Shown here in pieces: positions 62,859-64,000 of a DNA stretch of 64,000 nucleotides (positions within the stretch are counted from its first letter, which is position 1; each line of letters starts with the position of its first letter). This DNA comes from Lyngbya sp. PCC 8106 (GTDB lineage Bacteria > Cyanobacteriota > Cyanobacteriia > Cyanobacteriales > Microcoleaceae), in assembly GCF_000169095.1 (NCBI RefSeq), contig NZ_AAVU01000015.1, positions 1-64,000 of the forward strand, given 5' to 3'. The position numbers were made by a program, and so were the translations under genes. The notes below the pieces were generated by a model. That model did no database searches. It saw nothing but the letters and a program-made list of their open reading frames with translations, and had not been told where the DNA came from.

Positions 62859-63452
62859 TTGCTAACATCTCCCTATAGAGGCTATCAAGAACATGAATGG
62901 TCGGCAATTACAAGGCAACTAATTGAGGAATTTCCGCTTTCAAGTGAAGTTATAATTTCTACGGTAGAGGCTGCATGGGAAGATCTTTATTCTTCAAGCT
63001 TTGGTGATTTTAGATTACAAATTGGTCGAGATATCTTTTTACCCGCTCAAGCGATAGGAGTTATTTTAGAACGTTTAATTGCTGTTCGTCTCGCTCATCA
63101 AAATTCGGGTTGGAGAGGAAGTCAAACCAAGCCAGAAAAAGATATCGTTTGTACTTTTAATGAGCGTTATTCCTTTGAAATTAAAACATCTTCGAGTAAA
63201 AATAGTTTTTATGGAAATAGGAGTACAGGTTATCGTTCAGATAATCGCTTGAAGTCCAGAACAGGTTATTATCTCATTATTAACTACAAACTACCTAAAG
63301 AAGATGATTTGGAGCGAAAAATATGGAAAATCCGTTTTGGTTGGATTGATGATGAAGACTGGATAGGTCAAAATAAACCGACAGGACAACAAGCATCTAT
63401 TGGTACTAAAAAAGCAGGTTTGAAGTTAGTAACACTCAAGAGTAGTCAGTAA
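62859..63452 (+). CDS. ScaI-like type II restriction endonuclease
   Basis: 197 residues starting at TTG, the only start in the frame, with AAGGAG about 8 nt before it inside the upstream gene. The catalytic PD-(D/E)xK site looks like Asp95 in KPEKDIVC and Glu107-x-Lys109 in YSFEIKTSS, with Glu71 as a possible fourth ligand. The fold and the GNRSTGYRSDNRLKS segment recall the ScaI family (AGTACT cutters); the site specificity here is not proven. The 3' end overlaps the convergent methyltransferase by 17 bp. Confidence 0.82.
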   Translation: MLTSPYRGYQEHEWSAITRQLIEEFPLSSEVIISTVEAAWEDLYSSSFGDFRLQIGRDIFLPAQAIGVILERLIAVRLAHQNSGWRGSQTKPEKDIVCTFNERYSFEIKTSSSKNSFYGNRSTGYRSDNRLKSRTGYYLIINYKLPKEDDLERKIWKIRFGWIDDEDWIGQNKPTGQQASIGTKKAGLKLVTLKSSQ

Positions 63453-64000
63453 GCAACTCAAATAAACTTTTCTGTTCAACTCGATTTGATTGTTCGTCAA
63501 GAAATGTTTTAATTCGCTTAATTGCCATATCAATATATAAATCATTAATCTCAAAACCTATTATCTTGCGACCATTACGGATAGCGGCTTCTGCGGTTGA
63601 ACCCGAACCCAAAAAAGGATCAAAAACAATATCTCCTAAATTACTACTGGCTAGAATAATACGGCTAACAAGCTGAATCGGAAATTGAGCAGGATGAGAA
63701 GTTCTTTCTTTTGAACTACGATTTTTTCCCGATGTTACTTTAGGAATTTGCCAAACATCGGTAGGATTTTTACCTTTAGTATTACATTTGAGCTTACCGT
63801 TTTTCTTTTGATGGGGATATTTAACATTTGGATCGCGCACATCATCTAAATTAAAAATATAATGATTAGCGTCCTTAACATACCACAAAAATTTTTCATT
63901 ACGAGGAGAAAAAAATAATTTTCCCGCCACACCTGCACTATAATTCCAAACAATTTCTTGAATTAAATAAAAAGGCACTTTATCCCAAATTAGATAAGGA
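63436..64000 (-). CDS. DNA methyltransferase of the R-M system, 5' part off window
   Basis: 188 codons from the window edge to the TGA; the frame is open to the edge (…PYLIWDKVPFY), and a GTG at 63978 is internal, not the start. The end carries motif I as DPFLGSGSTAEAA with IGFEINDLYIDMA after it, so the motif order is that of the beta class (target recognition before the SAM site). PYLIWDKV at the edge may be the tail of motif IV (DPPY). This class makes N4-methylcytosine or N6-methyladenine; ScaI partners are N4-cytosine type. It protects host DNA from the adjacent endonuclease. Confidence 0.88.
   Translation of the reverse strand, partial: PYLIWDKVPFYLIQEIVWNYSAGVAGKLFFSPRNEKFLWYVKDANHYIFNLDDVRDPNVKYPHQKKNGKLKCNTKGKNPTDVWQIPKVTSGKNRSSKERTSHPAQFPIQLVSRIILASSNLGDIVFDPFLGSGSTAEAAIRNGRKIIGFEINDLYIDMAIKRIKTFLDEQSNRVEQKSLFELLTDYS

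Overview
The window is bacterial and almost certainly from a cyanobacterium, probably a filamentous Oscillatoriales-type genome. Evidence: many GCGATCGC (HIP1) sites, a phycobilisome-fold protein, a phylloquinone (men) cluster with a cyanobacterial-type DHNA-CoA thioesterase, and the CHAT, AAA_35, NACHT, WD40 and RTX proteins typical of large cyanobacterial genomes. The genus call is inference only. There is no sign of a prophage or CRISPR array.

1-12 kb: a truncated DUF2235/Tle1-like hydrolase, an animal cyclooxygenase-like heme dioxygenase, the fluoride channel gene crcB, a secreted leucine-rich-repeat protein, the protease gene htpX, small unknowns, argS preceded by an orphan phycobilisome-fold gene, an MFS exporter, an RNase D-type exonuclease and a CAP-domain protein. 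12-19 kb: a signalling island with a CHAT-AAA protein, a 55-residue LysM protein and an AAA-WD40-TPR protein. The two ATPase genes are preceded by the same 30-bp block (26/30 identical), which suggests co-regulation. The second gene is bracketed by clusters of C/G-run hairpin repeats.

19-33 kb: trpB, a TRAP transporter membrane pair without its binding protein, egtD (ergothioneine), a large GAF protein, a ferritin-like diiron protein, an MscS channel, an SDR and a NACHT-HEAT NTPase. 33.3-35.5 kb is the most interesting part. Two tRNA-like RNA genes stand in tandem. Each has an acceptor stem, D arm and T arm, but about 72 nt replaces the anticodon region and both carry the same AGGGTTATCG block. 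They lie directly upstream of a small secreted-peptide ORF and a TROVE-vWA (Ro60/Rsr) gene, so they are best read as Y RNAs (YrlA-like tRNA mimics) with their Ro60 partner.

36-54 kb: a BON-like protein, an RTX lipase, a SHOCT-repeat protein, a transglutaminase-like enzyme, an HPF/cold-shock fusion next to a bacterial eRF1-like (baeRF) gene (a probable ribosome hibernation or rescue pair), an SH3b protein, a giant repeat membrane protein, a TrkH potassium transporter and several small membrane or stress proteins. 54-62 kb: TerB-like, then phylloquinone genes: a DHNA-CoA thioesterase fused to four hemopexin repeats, and a menH-menC-menE operon. A CPBP protease follows. The right edge is a type II restriction-modification locus with a controller-type regulator, a ScaI-like endonuclease and a convergent DNA methyltransferase that runs off the window.
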